From Purshia tridentata (taxonomy: Eukaryota > Streptophyta > Magnoliopsida > Rosales > Rosaceae), in the NCBI GenBank assembly GCA_003254885.1, contig QANT01003686.1, forward strand, positions 1 through 52,988: DNA of 52,988 bases. Direction: 5' to 3'. The notes below the pieces were generated by a model. The model had not been told where the DNA came from, made no database searches, and saw only the letters and a list, made by a program, of their open reading frames with translations. Positions 34,387 through 46,323 of this stretch are shown piece by piece. Within the stretch, counting starts at the first letter, position 1, and each line of letters starts with the position of its first letter. Both the position numbers and the translations under genes were made by a program.

Positions 34387-36125
34387 AAGGGCCAGATTCC
34401 ACTGTGTAAAGTCCAAATAAACTGCAATATTTTTAATTTGGGTTACCTCTTAATCAGCACGCCAAAGGTGGTCATTTTGAATTGTCAAATACGGTCTTCT
34501 CTTACATAATTTAATATTCATTTATATGCTTCACAAACACATGGTGAATTGCTCAATAAATAGATGCTAAGGCTCGGCTTGTAATCGTTTCTTCACTATA
34601 AATGCTGCAAAGACATTTAAAAACAATCTCTTAAGTTGTTTTGCCAAGTCTTGGGTTATTTTGGATTGTTAGTGTTTTGGTCCATTTAGTTTGTTAGAAT
34701 TTTTATACTTTCCTCTCTATAATTTCAATTTTAACAATGATACTCCTGTACTTACTTGGTGTTGCAATTCAAGTACAATTTGAATTTATTACGTACCTCT
34801 TTTAGCTATCTAAATTATGTGGGTAATTCACTAATACGACATTTTGAATGATTAAATTAGTTAGGTAGTTAAGATTAAGCCATTATACTCTTCAAGGATA
34901 AGACTTGCTTCATCAAAATGGTTGGTGTCCTCTCCAAAAAAACAAAAAATGGAATCCTGTCCTCAAATGACAACATCAGGTAAACTGCGGAGAAGATAAA
35001 CAAATGCTCCAACAAATGACATGGACAAAGACTTTTTACATGCACTGATGCTACGTTTTACATGCGGACTGATACAGACGTACAGTAAATGGCCTGCTTC
35101 AGACTTGGCTTCATCTTATTCCACTAATAATAATATGCATTCCATCTTTTCACCAACCAAAGTCGCCAGTCATCTATGCACATACGGAAAATCTGTGGAC
35201 TTCTCCAATCATATGCTTCCAAATTTTTCTAGCTTTTAAAGAGGTTAGCTCAGCACAATAAAGAGTTCTGCCAAATATTGAAACATCGGGCCAAGGAATA
35301 TTCAAACCTGGTTACTCTCCAATCTTTTGAAGAAATAATTAGGTCGGTTCATATTATGGCATCACGTGGCCATTTTTTGCAGGTATTTCAATATTTCATC
35401 TTCATCAGTATACATCTACTCTTGTTATTTACGCAAATGTCCTCAAATAGATGTTGGGTTGGGCGTTATATAGTTTGTGAGTAAAGTGTGACAAAAACAT
35501 AGTAAGGACTATAGTGTAAAACTCGTCATAATTTTAAGGAAGCTTTTGTATCTAAGCCGTTATTAATTAATAATTGGAAAATAAAATCCTTGAGAATATT
35601 GAGTCCTGCAGCCAAATTTGATCCAAGTATAAGAGCTCCTTTTTTTCACGGAAAAGCTGACGAAACGTCATACAAGATTGAACATCAGGGTGTGCTTTGA
35701 ATTTGCAGTTGGATGTCTTTTGTCGAGTACTATAACCCAAATATAATATGCAAAGTATAATGATCATTTTGATTCCCATAATTTGATCTTAAGTTTCATT
35801 TAAGTATTGTAGTTTCAAATTTATCCCCATAGTTTTAATTTTTTTAATCAAATTTTTATAAATTATTTTTTATTACAATCAAGTCCAAATGAATTTTATC
35901 AGCTTCTTATGGTAATTCAATACAATAAAAATACATTAAGAATATTATAACAAAATATTGCAAAAAAATTTATAAAGAACTCATCGCTATAATTGAGAGA
36001 TTCTTCGGTAGGTAATAAGTCATGTATATAATATGAATTCCAACAATATATTGATGTGATAATTATCAAAACACCCCTTTTAAGCTATCATGTTCCTATA
36101 TAATCCACCTTTTTTATTGAATTTT

Positions 36126-36369
36126 CAGCAAGTCCACTTGATTTTTATTAAGCTCACAGTTTATTCCTATCAGTCCACGTTCTAACTTCTATTATATTCC
36201 TCCGTCTCTCTCCGTCTCTTGTCGTCTCTCACTCAGATCTCACATATTCAGCAAGTCCACTTGATTTTTATTAAGCTCACACTTTATTCCTATCAGTCCA
36301 CGTTCTAACTTCTATTATATTCCTCCGTCTCTCTCTGTCTCTTGCCGTCTCTCACTCAGATCTCACATT
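36126..36369 (+). repeat. 122-bp tandem duplication
   Basis: The segment beginning TCAGCAAGTCCACTTG at 36126 is repeated at 36248 almost unchanged through the pyrimidine-rich CCGTCTCTCTC stretch. Its origin is unknown; it may be part of a transposon. Confidence 0.8.
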
Positions 36370-37020
36370 TTGAACCCATCAGATCTCACAACCATCAATC
36401 CATCACCACCACTCTTCCTCCATCTCCGGCATGAGATTCAGCTTCGGCGGATTATCTAGCTTTCACATCCAACACAAATCCAAGGCAAGGAGGAGCACAA
36501 TGGCATCTCCGACAAGCCATCCTTTACTTCCTCCAATTCTTGCCATTGAAACAAGCTGAGGATGACCTTTAACAATTTTCTTCAGTCAATTCCTATTGTG
36601 ATTATTTGTAAATGAATTTAACGCATTGTCTACTTGTTGGTCAATTTGTTACTGCAGGGCTCATCTACCTTCTACAACGAGATGAAAGAGTTGGTTGTTT
36701 GATGCCAATTCAGACACAGCAAGAGAGAATATTTTTTAGTCACTTTGATTCAATGGCATATGCCTTGGGAAGAAGAAATCTAAGTGCATTTCTGGTTTTT
36801 TTGATCCCTCGGTTTGTTTTAGCTTATATTTGTTTTCATCAGTTAGCATTTTGGTTCTGTTTTTAATGTTTGAGTGGAGCTTTGTTTTTTTTTTTTTTTT
36901 NTTTTTTTTTTTTTTTTTGGCCATAGAGTTGAGCTCTTAAGGCTCAGACTTTGCTTAGTCCTTGTTGGATTCGTCTTGTGTTTCAGTTGCTAAACTAACA
37001 TTTGTTATTAGTTTTTTAAA

Positions 37021-37493
37021 GGGATATTTGTGACAATCATTCCTACATATGTGCAAATAAATCCAATTATCTTATCGATTCAATTTTAATTTGATAATAA
37101 TAAAATATATAATATTCAGATATTTATGTTACATTTAAAAAGAAAAAAATTTAAGAATATTCACAGACATGCCTATATTATTTTCATTTATCTACAGTAA
37201 CAATAAAGTGATTGTTACTGTCGGAGAGTAACAATTTTTAACATATAAAAAAAAAAAAGCTTTTATGTTATTTTTTATGTGTTAATACAAAAAAAAAAGG
37301 GAAAAATTTGTATAAGTTGCCATTTTTTAAAGTTTTTTTGCAAAATTTACTGTAGCAGCTGCTACAGTACGCCATTACTGTAGTGTTACTGTAGCATATG
37401 GTTTTTAAAAACTGGGCCGGCTGGGAATTGGGCTTCCGTATTTGGGCTTTTTAAACAAAACTTTTGTCCAAATGGACTTATAAAAAATATCCC
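37021..37493. mobile_element. possible MITE with GGGATATTT termini
   Basis: GGGATATTT opens at 37021 and its reverse complement closes at 37493, with weaker matching further in. The interior has repeated TACTGTAGCA motifs and a perfect 20-bp palindrome (37349-37368). I could not see a target duplication. Confidence 0.45.
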
Positions 37494-37923
37494 TATATGT
37501 ATGTATATTTTAAGTAAAGTTTACAACTTTTTAAGGATAATGCCATATATCTACCTCCTTCATTTACCTTCTCCACCGACTTTTTTTTTAATTATTTTCA
37601 TTTCACAATGTATTTTCATAATTCGAATCATTCATATTTTAAATAATTATTTGAAAATCGTTTAATCATGTAATCATTATAAATAAATTAATGGTGAATC
37701 AACTTGTTACCGAAACCGTTTGTTTATTTAATCAAAATTACATTATCATACATGGTTCAAACCTAGTTATGTCCCACCACCCAGTTGCATTCTGTGCGCA
37801 AGTATTACAACTAGTTAAAAGTGAGCTTGACATGTATATCTGGTGTGACCATCCCCACTCTTGCTGTGATGGGCAGTGGAGGAGTATTCTAAAACAGAGA
37901 AAATTTCATGATAGTGGCGATGC

Positions 37924-39683
37924 CTAATGACTTCTCAGGCGAATTGGAAGGCCTTTCTCTGGTGTTGGCATCATGTCACCAGTGATCTTCTCCTTAGGAA
38001 ACAACACTTCCCATTCGAACCTCTTCACCACATTGTGGACAAATGTGAGTATTGCAAGCCTTGCATACTCTTTCCCAGGGCACATTCTTGGTCCTCCTCC
38101 AAATGGAACAAATGTGAAAGCTGGGAATGCATTCAAGTCATCATATCTTGATGGGTCAAAATTTTCTGGGTTGGGAAAGTACTCTGGGTTCATGTTTGTT
38201 GTGCTGACAGTCCAATATACCTGCACGTAGAATAATATCAAAAGAAACTTAGTTTCAATCAACAAAATTAAGTCACAAAGGTGAACATCAAGTTTTATTA
38301 TAAGATTGTGATCATATGAGTGTCACATACCTTCCAGCCCTTTGGAATGGTGTAACCAGCATAGGTGAAATCAGTCAAGGCCTCTCTGAATGTCCCCTGA
38401 AGTGGTGGTGTGAATCTCATCACCTCATACAATACATTCCATGAGTACTTCATCTTGCTTATGTCTTCCCATTCCAAGAGTTCTCCAGGCTTCTTTGAGT
38501 CTGCTATCTCCTTTTGCTCTGGTTTTCAGAAGACAACTCATACTTTAGCAAAAAGAAACCAAAAAGCAACAATTTCAAACTCCTTTTGCTCTGGTTTTCA
38601 GAAGACAACTCATATTTTAGCAAAAAGAAACCAAAAAGCAACAATTTCAATTTGGTATTAGCCAAATCAAGAATTGGGATATCAGATATGAAAATATTGA
38701 TAAGCTACAAAGATGAAGTTGAGGAATTTACCAGATAGGACCTTGGCATATATGTCTGGCCTCTCTCCAACATATTTCATGAAGAAAGTCATGGCAGTAG
38801 CCACAGTGCTGTATCCTGCAGTGAGCAAACCCATGATCTTGTCAGCAACCTCAGCCTCAGGCATGTGTTTGCCAGATGGGTCACTGGCGACAATCATATG
38901 TGACAGTATGTCATGCATAGGTGCTCCTGATGCCATTGCAGCCTTCTTCTCCTGAATCACAGTCTTCAACTCCTTGCGGATTGCATCTGCTGCTTTGGTT
39001 GCTTTGTTGAAAATTGTTCCTGGGAAATTCACAATAAGTGAATGCATCCCCACAGTAACATCATCAAAATGGCTCACAAACCTTGCAATTCTCTCAGGCT
39101 CATCAATCCCCAAGAAGAATCTGCAGGCAAGGCTTAGAGTGAGGGTCTTGGCCAGAGGGTACGCCTTGACCTCATCTTTGCCTTCCCAATAGGTCCTCAT
39201 CTGTTCCTGGGTGATGGAGTCCATTTTCCCCAAGTACCTCACCAATGCCTCCGGCTTCAAAAACCCCGGTGACCGCAGCACTTTGGCCTCTTCGTCACGG
39301 GCAGGCTGTGCTGCAGGGGGAGCAGAAGCAGCTGCAGCCACCTTGTATGATCGAAACAACTTCTGCATTGAGTGTGGACGGAATGCAGTGAAGTACTTCT
39401 GCTCATTGGAGAAGAGAAATTTGTGACCGTTAGGACCACATATGACAGCAGTTTTCTCTCCAAGAATCTTGGTCTTGAAGATTTCAGGGGAGTACCTCCT
39501 CATCCTCTTGAACACAAAATTTTCTGGCTTCCCAAACAGGAACTCCAGAGTCTCACCCACTATAGGCCACCCCATGCTCCCTGGTGGGAGGTTTTTGCCT
39601 TCATCTGATTTGCCCTTGAATGTAAAGATGGTAAGGGCCAAAAGAGCAGCACCCAAAGACAGAACAAGGTAAAGGGTCTCCAT
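37924..39683 (-). CDS. cytochrome P450, CYP716 family, copy B (CYP716A-like)
   Basis: Exons 39683..38732, 38518..38331, 38220..37924 have exactly the same lengths (952, 188, 297 nt) as copy A and give 478 residues. I count about ten amino-acid differences from copy A, for example SDEGK for [16 protein letters not shown] for [16 protein letters not shown] for MKHVG, and the end LRSH for LRHH. Cys427, ExxR and Ser292 in the I helix are all shared, so both copies probably have the same triterpene-oxidase-type role. Intron 1 is 72 bp longer than in copy A, because a block including the 3' splice site is duplicated (38508-38579 and 38580-38650). The model above uses the acceptor next to exon 2. 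The frame is intact, so there is no sign of pseudogenisation. Confidence 0.93.
38508..38650 (-). repeat. 72-bp tandem duplication over the exon 2 splice acceptor of copy B
   Basis: Two near-identical 72-bp units. Each holds a CAG acceptor and the first 11 bases of exon 2. Copy A has a single unit at the matching place. Confidence 0.9.
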
Positions 39684-39794
39684 TTTTGGTGCTGATTGAT
39701 CAAGTCTCTCTCAAACTCTTTGTTAGGTGAGATTGGAGTGCTTGATGTAGGCAAAGCTAGCAGTGATGATGTTTAGGCAGCATGAGAAGTGGGA

Positions 39795-39800
39795 TTTATA
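39795..39800 (-). promoter_or_regulatory. TATA box of CYP716 copy B
   Basis: TATAAA on the minus strand about 112 bp before the ATG, in the same promoter block as copy A. Confidence 0.6.
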
Positions 39801-41411
39801 AAGGACAAATCCCATGTGGATTCAGCACGCCAAAAAGTCGTCAAATTTGAAATGTCAAAAACGTACTCCTTTACGTAATATAATATAAATTCATCCCATC
39901 TACACATGAATCAAGAGTTTTACTGTTTACAAACACATTCATCAATATATACCAAGGCTTGGTTTCTAATTCTTGTTTTCACTATAATGCGGCAAGATAT
40001 TCTGAGACAATCTGTTTAAGTTGTTTACTTTGTCTTGGGGGTATCTCTTTTTGTTGGAATTATTCAAGAGTTTTAGTTTTTACCTACACTGCTACACATG
40101 GCCTGCTCCATTAATTATAGATGCCATGGCTTGTCTTGATGTTATTCCACTTGTATGGATACTCGGACTCCTCACCAACCAAGTCAGTGATCATCTATGC
40201 ATTGAAAAAGTCCGTGGACTTCTCCAAACATTTGCTGCCAAATTTACTAGCTTTTTACAAGTGGGTTATAATTAGCTAAACACCATGATATGAATTCTGC
40301 CAACTCTTGGAAATCTAGGGGGGAAAGGTTGAAAATTAAAAATAAAACCCATAATTCAATGTATCTCAAGGAGATCATCCCTAAAATTATTGGTACATCA
40401 TATTACATCTACCAAATTAATTCTTAAAATTCTTAACTAGTTATTGATCAAATAGTGTTTCTCTCAACTTTGTTGAAAAAAATTTTAAATTTGAGTTGTT
40501 CTTATATATTCTTTTGCTTTATCTCTATTTTGTCTTTTAACTTAAAATTTTTAAAATAAAAATATTGCTTTATTTTTGGATGTCATTTATGCAGGGGTGT
40601 ATATCATCACCTGTTGACCCAATTTACACTCCACTCTTGTGATGAGATTTAGCTTTATTTCGCAGAAACCTTTTTTTGGCTCATAGAAAAGCAGCAAGAG
40701 GTCAGCTAAATTAAAGAAACATATCTGATCTTTGGTCAAAAAAAAAAAAAAGAAACATATCTGATATAGTTGGTGGCTTTTGAATCACAGAAAGCAATGC
40801 CATTTCTGATGATCTAATCATAGTTGTTGTGAACAAAAAATGTTTAGTCAATTTTCTTTTTCTTTTTCGCTAAGAAAGGATGGTTAGGTTTTGATCTTAT
40901 GTCACAATTAATAGATCAAAATCAAATCGATCAGCCAGAAGTTTTTCAATTTCGACTTATTTGTTTACCATATATGAAAACGTACGTAGTATCCATGGCA
41001 TGGCCTAATAAAGCTACCAGGTATAACATTATACTTGATTTTAAAGGGAAATTGAGGGATTCAACCCAAAATTATTGATTATTTTTTAATAAATTACTCA
41101 TAAATACAGGTTTTTGAAGGAGTTTTAATTAGAAATCCAACCAAATAAAAAATTAAATTTCAACCCAATATGTCTGTGTCTACGCACGGAGGGTAGAAAA
41201 ATACGGTACTTGTAGTGCATAAAGTTTTTTTTGTTTGCAAATGCAAGATTTTTGCTTGCAAAAGCACCCTTTAGCGTTGGGCATATACTTTTTATCAAGC
41301 GCTTGCTAGAATTTCCAAACACTAGTGAACAGACATTTGTGCTGCAACTTAATTTTTGGGCCATATATGAATTTTGGGTTTCTAATTTAAAGCACTCATT
41401 TTTTTTTTTTG

Positions 41412-41617
41412 GTATATCTTAAATTATTAACAAATAATTAACAACTTGACTAAAAAAATTAATAATTAATAACTTGATATAAAAAATACAATAATATTAA
41501 TAACTTTATTTAAAGTATATCTTAAATTATTAACAAATAATTAACAACTTGACTAAAAAAATTAATAATTAATAACTTGATTTAAAAAATACAATAATAT
41601 TAATAACTTGATTTAAA
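41412..41617 (+). repeat. 103-bp tandem duplication
   Basis: The block starting GTATATCTTAAATTATTAAC at 41412 recurs at 41515 with very few changes. Internally it is made of AT-rich ATTAATAACTTGAT subrepeats. Confidence 0.85.
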
Positions 41618-42779
41618 AATTTTAATAATTAACAAGTACAAATCCTTGAGAAGATCTAATCGTGCAGCCAAATTTGATCCAAGTTTATATTTGAAGAGCT
41701 CATTTTTCTCAAGGAAAAGCTGACGGAACACCAGAGAAGATTAAACATCACGCACGTTCAGGGTGCTTGAAATTTGCAGTGGGGTACGCGACAAAAGGGG
41801 TGTCTTTTGTCGAATACTAGTACTCCTCTATAACCCAAATTAATATGCATGCAATTCTTGTTCAGCTACCTACCAAAACAAAATACTTTTCTTAGAATCT
41901 TATATATCCAGATCATCTGTAAAATATTTAAGATTCCATTTGTTCGTAACTTTCACAAAACTGCAAAAAATTTGTTGCCTTTTTACTATACCATTATTGA
42001 ACGCTAAAAACTTAAATCGATTAACAATATATATCAAATTAACACTCGCAATTATTTTTTTAGATCTAATTATGAGAAAGTAGAATAAAAACTATAGAAC
42101 TTCTTGAATGAAACTAAAATTTTAATACTTTATTGAACAACATACTACTCAACTTGAAAATTAAAACCAATAAAAAGTAAATTGTTAATATATATCAAGT
42201 TAATAGTTGTTTCATATAAAATTATTGCAATTTAGAGCTCCCAAATGTACTTCATGTTGAACACGTTATATATAATATAGTGATGTCTTGATGGGCAAAC
42301 AAATCGGATAGAAGCAAACAAAATCAACCCAGGTCTCACCAACCTCTTTTCTTTTTATAATGCTTTTTTTTTTTCTAATTTGTTTGAACATTTTTCTTCA
42401 GATCGATCACATTTTATAAACCTGCTATGTCCCACCTTACCTTGCTATGCATACTGTGTGCAAATATTCCAACTTTGTAAAACCAGATTAAATTCAGTGA
42501 TGCATACCGTTACGTAGAGTCAAATTCTTCCACCCCTTATTTTACATTTTATCGAGGCTTGTGGCTGTAAATTTCATAAAGGGTTCATATATATATAAAA
42601 TTTATAAACGTTCAGGACTGACACTTTATGCACTGAATAATCACTTAAAAATTATTTATTTCATTCGTTTCAGATATCGTCACTCATAATTTGACCAGAG
42701 AAAAGGAAACAGTCAAGGTCTCTCACCATCATCATAATTTTTAAATATGTTTATTTTGTTTTAAGAATATATATATGAT

Positions 42780-42935
42780 GATCGAATGGTAATGAAAATA
42801 GGCCACGTCTGTATGGGCAAAATCCTTAGTCATTGTTGTACATTAATAACGTACTATGGATACAAGATCGAATGGTAATGAAAATAGGCCACGTCTGTAT
42901 CATTGTTGTACATTAATAACGTACTATGGATACAG
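42780..42935 (+). repeat. 87-bp tandem duplication with a small deletion
   Basis: GATCGAATGGTAATGAAAAT occurs at 42780 and 42867. The second unit lacks about 18 bp (the GGGCAAAATCCTTAGT part). Confidence 0.85.
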
Positions 42936-45900
42936 ACTCTCGCTCAAGTCTGATCTGGACCTCTTACTGAACTCAGCAATATATATATATGGCTCAAGTA
43001 ATCGACCATGAAAACATCATATATGTGAATTGAAAGACCAGAAATGCCAGAATAGATTGATAATTAAAGATCATATAAATGTGAACTGATAGCCAGAACA
43101 TTGAGGCCTAGCTTACAGAGTCGCCCAGTGGGCCAGTGCCATGTGAAAGTGTTCTTAGGTGTGAATGTGTGTGATCATACAAACTACAAATTACAATCAC
43201 TCAAACTCAATGCCATTCTACGACAAAGTAATAAGCAATAATGTATACCATTTCCACTTAATTCCAAATTATGTGTGGACATTTGACACTCTATAGCAAA
43301 GATATGACAAAGACGAATTTTAATACAAATTCAAATTTACAATTTTGCAATTTCATGGTAGTTTGAAAAAACAATAATGACTGGTATGATACTTAAATTA
43401 AGTATACTATAATTTGTATATACCCGCTTATGAATCCATCATTTTACGTGCACGCATTTTTCAAAGAGAAACTTTCTGGTGCAAATCCGTTCTCAAATTC
43501 AAAGAAAAGTTAATATAAATATTTGTCACTGAAGTGACTTCTCAAATCATTGACTACGTGCTTATCTAAATAAAAAAATTAAAAAAAAAAGGTCTGTCAA
43601 ATCAACTACTTGATTGATATCTACCAAAAATAAACTAAATAGATTGGAGGGCTGATGGTTAATTAAAAAAACAATATTTAATGCTGAAAATTGGTTTGAC
43701 CAAAATATGGTAGTAATCTTATTTAATTAATTCCATGATGCATCAATGAAAGATGAGTCATGTTATATTATATTAATTGCAAGCACCAGGGAATCACTGC
43801 TTAAGCAATGGTGGTAACCAACCTTCAACAAAATATTTTCATCAGATTCTGAATAGTCAAACAAAAATAGAAAAAAGTGTATACGTGCCCTATAGTACTC
43901 ATGGAATCTTTTTAGTTTTTATATTCGATTCACGGAAGGCAAGGCTGAGAGTACGCACATTTTGACGTCGGCATATGCTTTGCCAAGTATTTTTGCACCC
44001 AACCTAATTAAAGACTCGAGTTCTCAGTGTTAAATGTAATTTTGTGTAATTAGTTATTTTGTTCCCTTTTAAAAAAAGTAAGATGGTTTAGATAACTTTG
44101 CATGCATCTTAAGTAATTAGTTTCAATTGCAATTAAAGTGGTTTTAAAAGTGCCAATAGGTTTTAAAAGTTAAAATTTTTTTTTGTAAAAAAATGTACCA
44201 AATGACCGGTTCTCTAAGAAGCTTGTTTTTGTAGTTTTGCATTATAGGACCGATCATGTCCTGACGTTATGGATTGCTTATCTAGACTTGGTCCTGTAGT
44301 TTTTATCTAGTGAAGAGTTTTTCACGTCAATAACTCTTGTACTCTTCTGATTAAATGTGTTTGAAGTATCTTGTTGATTATCTCATAACTGTTGTAAATA
44401 ATCAATGGTCTATCCGGAATTTCATTGAGTAAGGTGCATGCTACGTATAACATATTGTTTTTACCACAATTAATTATGCTTGAAACTTGAAAGTTCTATT
44501 AATAAGGCTGCAGGGTTGGATTATTTTTACTTGATGATGTTATGAGTTTGACTAATATAAGAAATAACACATTAAAAAGTTGAATTTAACAAATCAATAC
44601 ATGGGTCATAGTAATCGTACTGATAATGTTATATGGGTAGAAGTTAGCTAGGTCTCGGTTTGATTGTATTGATAATTATAGTTTAGTTTTAGTTTGGAGG
44701 TTGTTGCCGGCCACCACCCTTCCCCATTTTATATTATTATTTATAAAAAATAAAATAAAAACCAACTTTAAATTATTCATTGAATAATAGATATGTCAAT
44801 ATTTTATTAGAAATAAATATGATTCAAAACGAAATAGATGAGTATAAGTTTATAACTATATTTATTAATGCCCTCGGACCAAAAATAAAAATATTTATTG
44901 ATTCCCAACTTGACTTTAATTAACTTGAGCTGCTCAGCCTGCTCACATGTGTACTCAAATTTACAGTTTGTGTTTGTAAACTAGAAAGGAGGTGGATCAT
45001 TATGACGTACTCATTTCCATAATTCCATGTGTGTGAGAAATTAAGACACCATGGACTTTTGGCCAAAAAAAAGACACCATGGACTCGATTACATGCATGC
45101 ATGTGTGTAAAGACACCATGTACTACTCGAATCACAGATCGAGAGTAGTTTAATTTGGAATAAATTTAGTCGTACGAGGCAGTGATTGTATGTTCCCGAA
45201 TGGTCCACGTACTAAATTAAGGTTTCTGATTTATTTATTGGAGGGACCAAAAATAATTTAATTATTTGCTAGCTTTCGTGATCACTCATTATCAAAGTAT
45301 TAATTAAGCTAAAACTTTTGATTAGAACTGACATAGTAGATTTTCAAAGATTGTAACTGATCAACCAGAAATTTAATGATTAATTAATTTTTAAATTACT
45401 ATTGCATCTACCGCGAAGATTCATGCATGTTAATTTCCAGCTCAAACTGAATAATACAAAGAACCCAAAACAATGTGTTGCATTCTTTATTCTTTATAGG
45501 CATGCTGTAGCCATGAACATACACGATACACCAGTAATTTTATTATCATGGACTTACGATCACGTAATAATAAAAAATAATTCTGGCTATGGATCGACTT
45601 GTAGAGTAGTTCAGAGGAACTAAATTAGAACCCAAAATTTGAAAATAAGGCATTCTCCGATGCAAGTACCACCCTACCTATATATTTTCTTAATATTCTT
45701 TATATTATAGTATTTCAGAGATCTATTTCAATTTTTGACTGCACATGTTATTAGAATTCAAAATGACTTTTAATCAATTGCAATCAATCAACAACTCCAA
45801 GAATTATATCTTGGGAGAGGAACCATATTCAACAATAACACATTCTGAAATGTATCCTAACACCTTTTTTCAATATTTGACGACTTTTATGGCAGAATTT

Positions 45901-46027
45901 TATACAGTGATATTGTATTTTATACGAGTTTTTTATTTTCAAAGATGTTGCGACTGTTCAAAATAATATTATCTCGTTTGTCATGATTTTTTAAGTGTTT
46001 TTTTCAACATTGCGGTAATTAATTCAA

Positions 46028-46323
46028 GAGAAAATTACAAAAATAATCCACTTATTATTCGCTATATCTCGTTTTGGTACACAAATTTTTTTAAGTTTTA
46101 TAGTAATTGTCTATTTGTTCCATTTTGATCTAAAATGGACAATTTTGTCTTTCAAAGTGCAACTCATTGGTACAAAATTAAGGGGCAAAATTGTTAAATT
46201 TTACCCAATTTGGACCAAAATGGAACTTTCAGATAATTCGTAGACCAATATGGCACTTAAAAAAATTTGTAGACCAAAATAAGACTTAGTGAATAATAAG
46301 TGGACTATTTATGTAATTAACTC
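46028..46323. mobile_element. Mutator-like MITE, 296 bp
   Basis: Terminal inverted repeats of about 70 bp: the left end starts GAGAAAATTACAAAAATAAT and the right end, reverse-complemented, starts GAGTTAATTACATAAATAGT. Both then continue CCACTTATTATTC. The element is flanked by an exact 9-bp direct repeat, TTAATTCAA, at 46019-46027 and 46324-46332. A 9-bp target duplication with long TIRs is characteristic of Mutator-type elements. There is no transposase, so it is non-autonomous. Confidence 0.85.

Larger units (their letters stand above)
34310..37923. other. region between the two CYP716 genes
   Basis: The part next to copy A (to about 35.8 kb) is recognisably homologous to the upstream DNA of copy B: 35021-35239 resembles about 40080-40260, and 35573-35750 resembles about 41647-41850. 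The centre (about 35.8-37.5 kb) looks like inserted repeat DNA: a 122-bp tandem duplication, a poly-T tract with one N at 36901, and a terminal-inverted-repeat element at 37021-37493. No gene recognised. Confidence 0.55.

Noticed and set aside
36126..36866. Possible gene with a leader in the 122-bp repeats and ORF at 36612
   Set aside because: No recognisable protein or splice structure. The region is repeat-like and ends in a poly-T tract with an ambiguous base.
36884..36920. Poly-T run with one N as a retroposon tail
   Set aside because: No coding sequence or target duplication next to it. The N only shows uncertain homopolymer sequence.
37750..37790. tRNA-like GGTTCAAACC box
   Set aside because: No cloverleaf can be formed around it, and the region matches a duplicated flank of the P450 genes.
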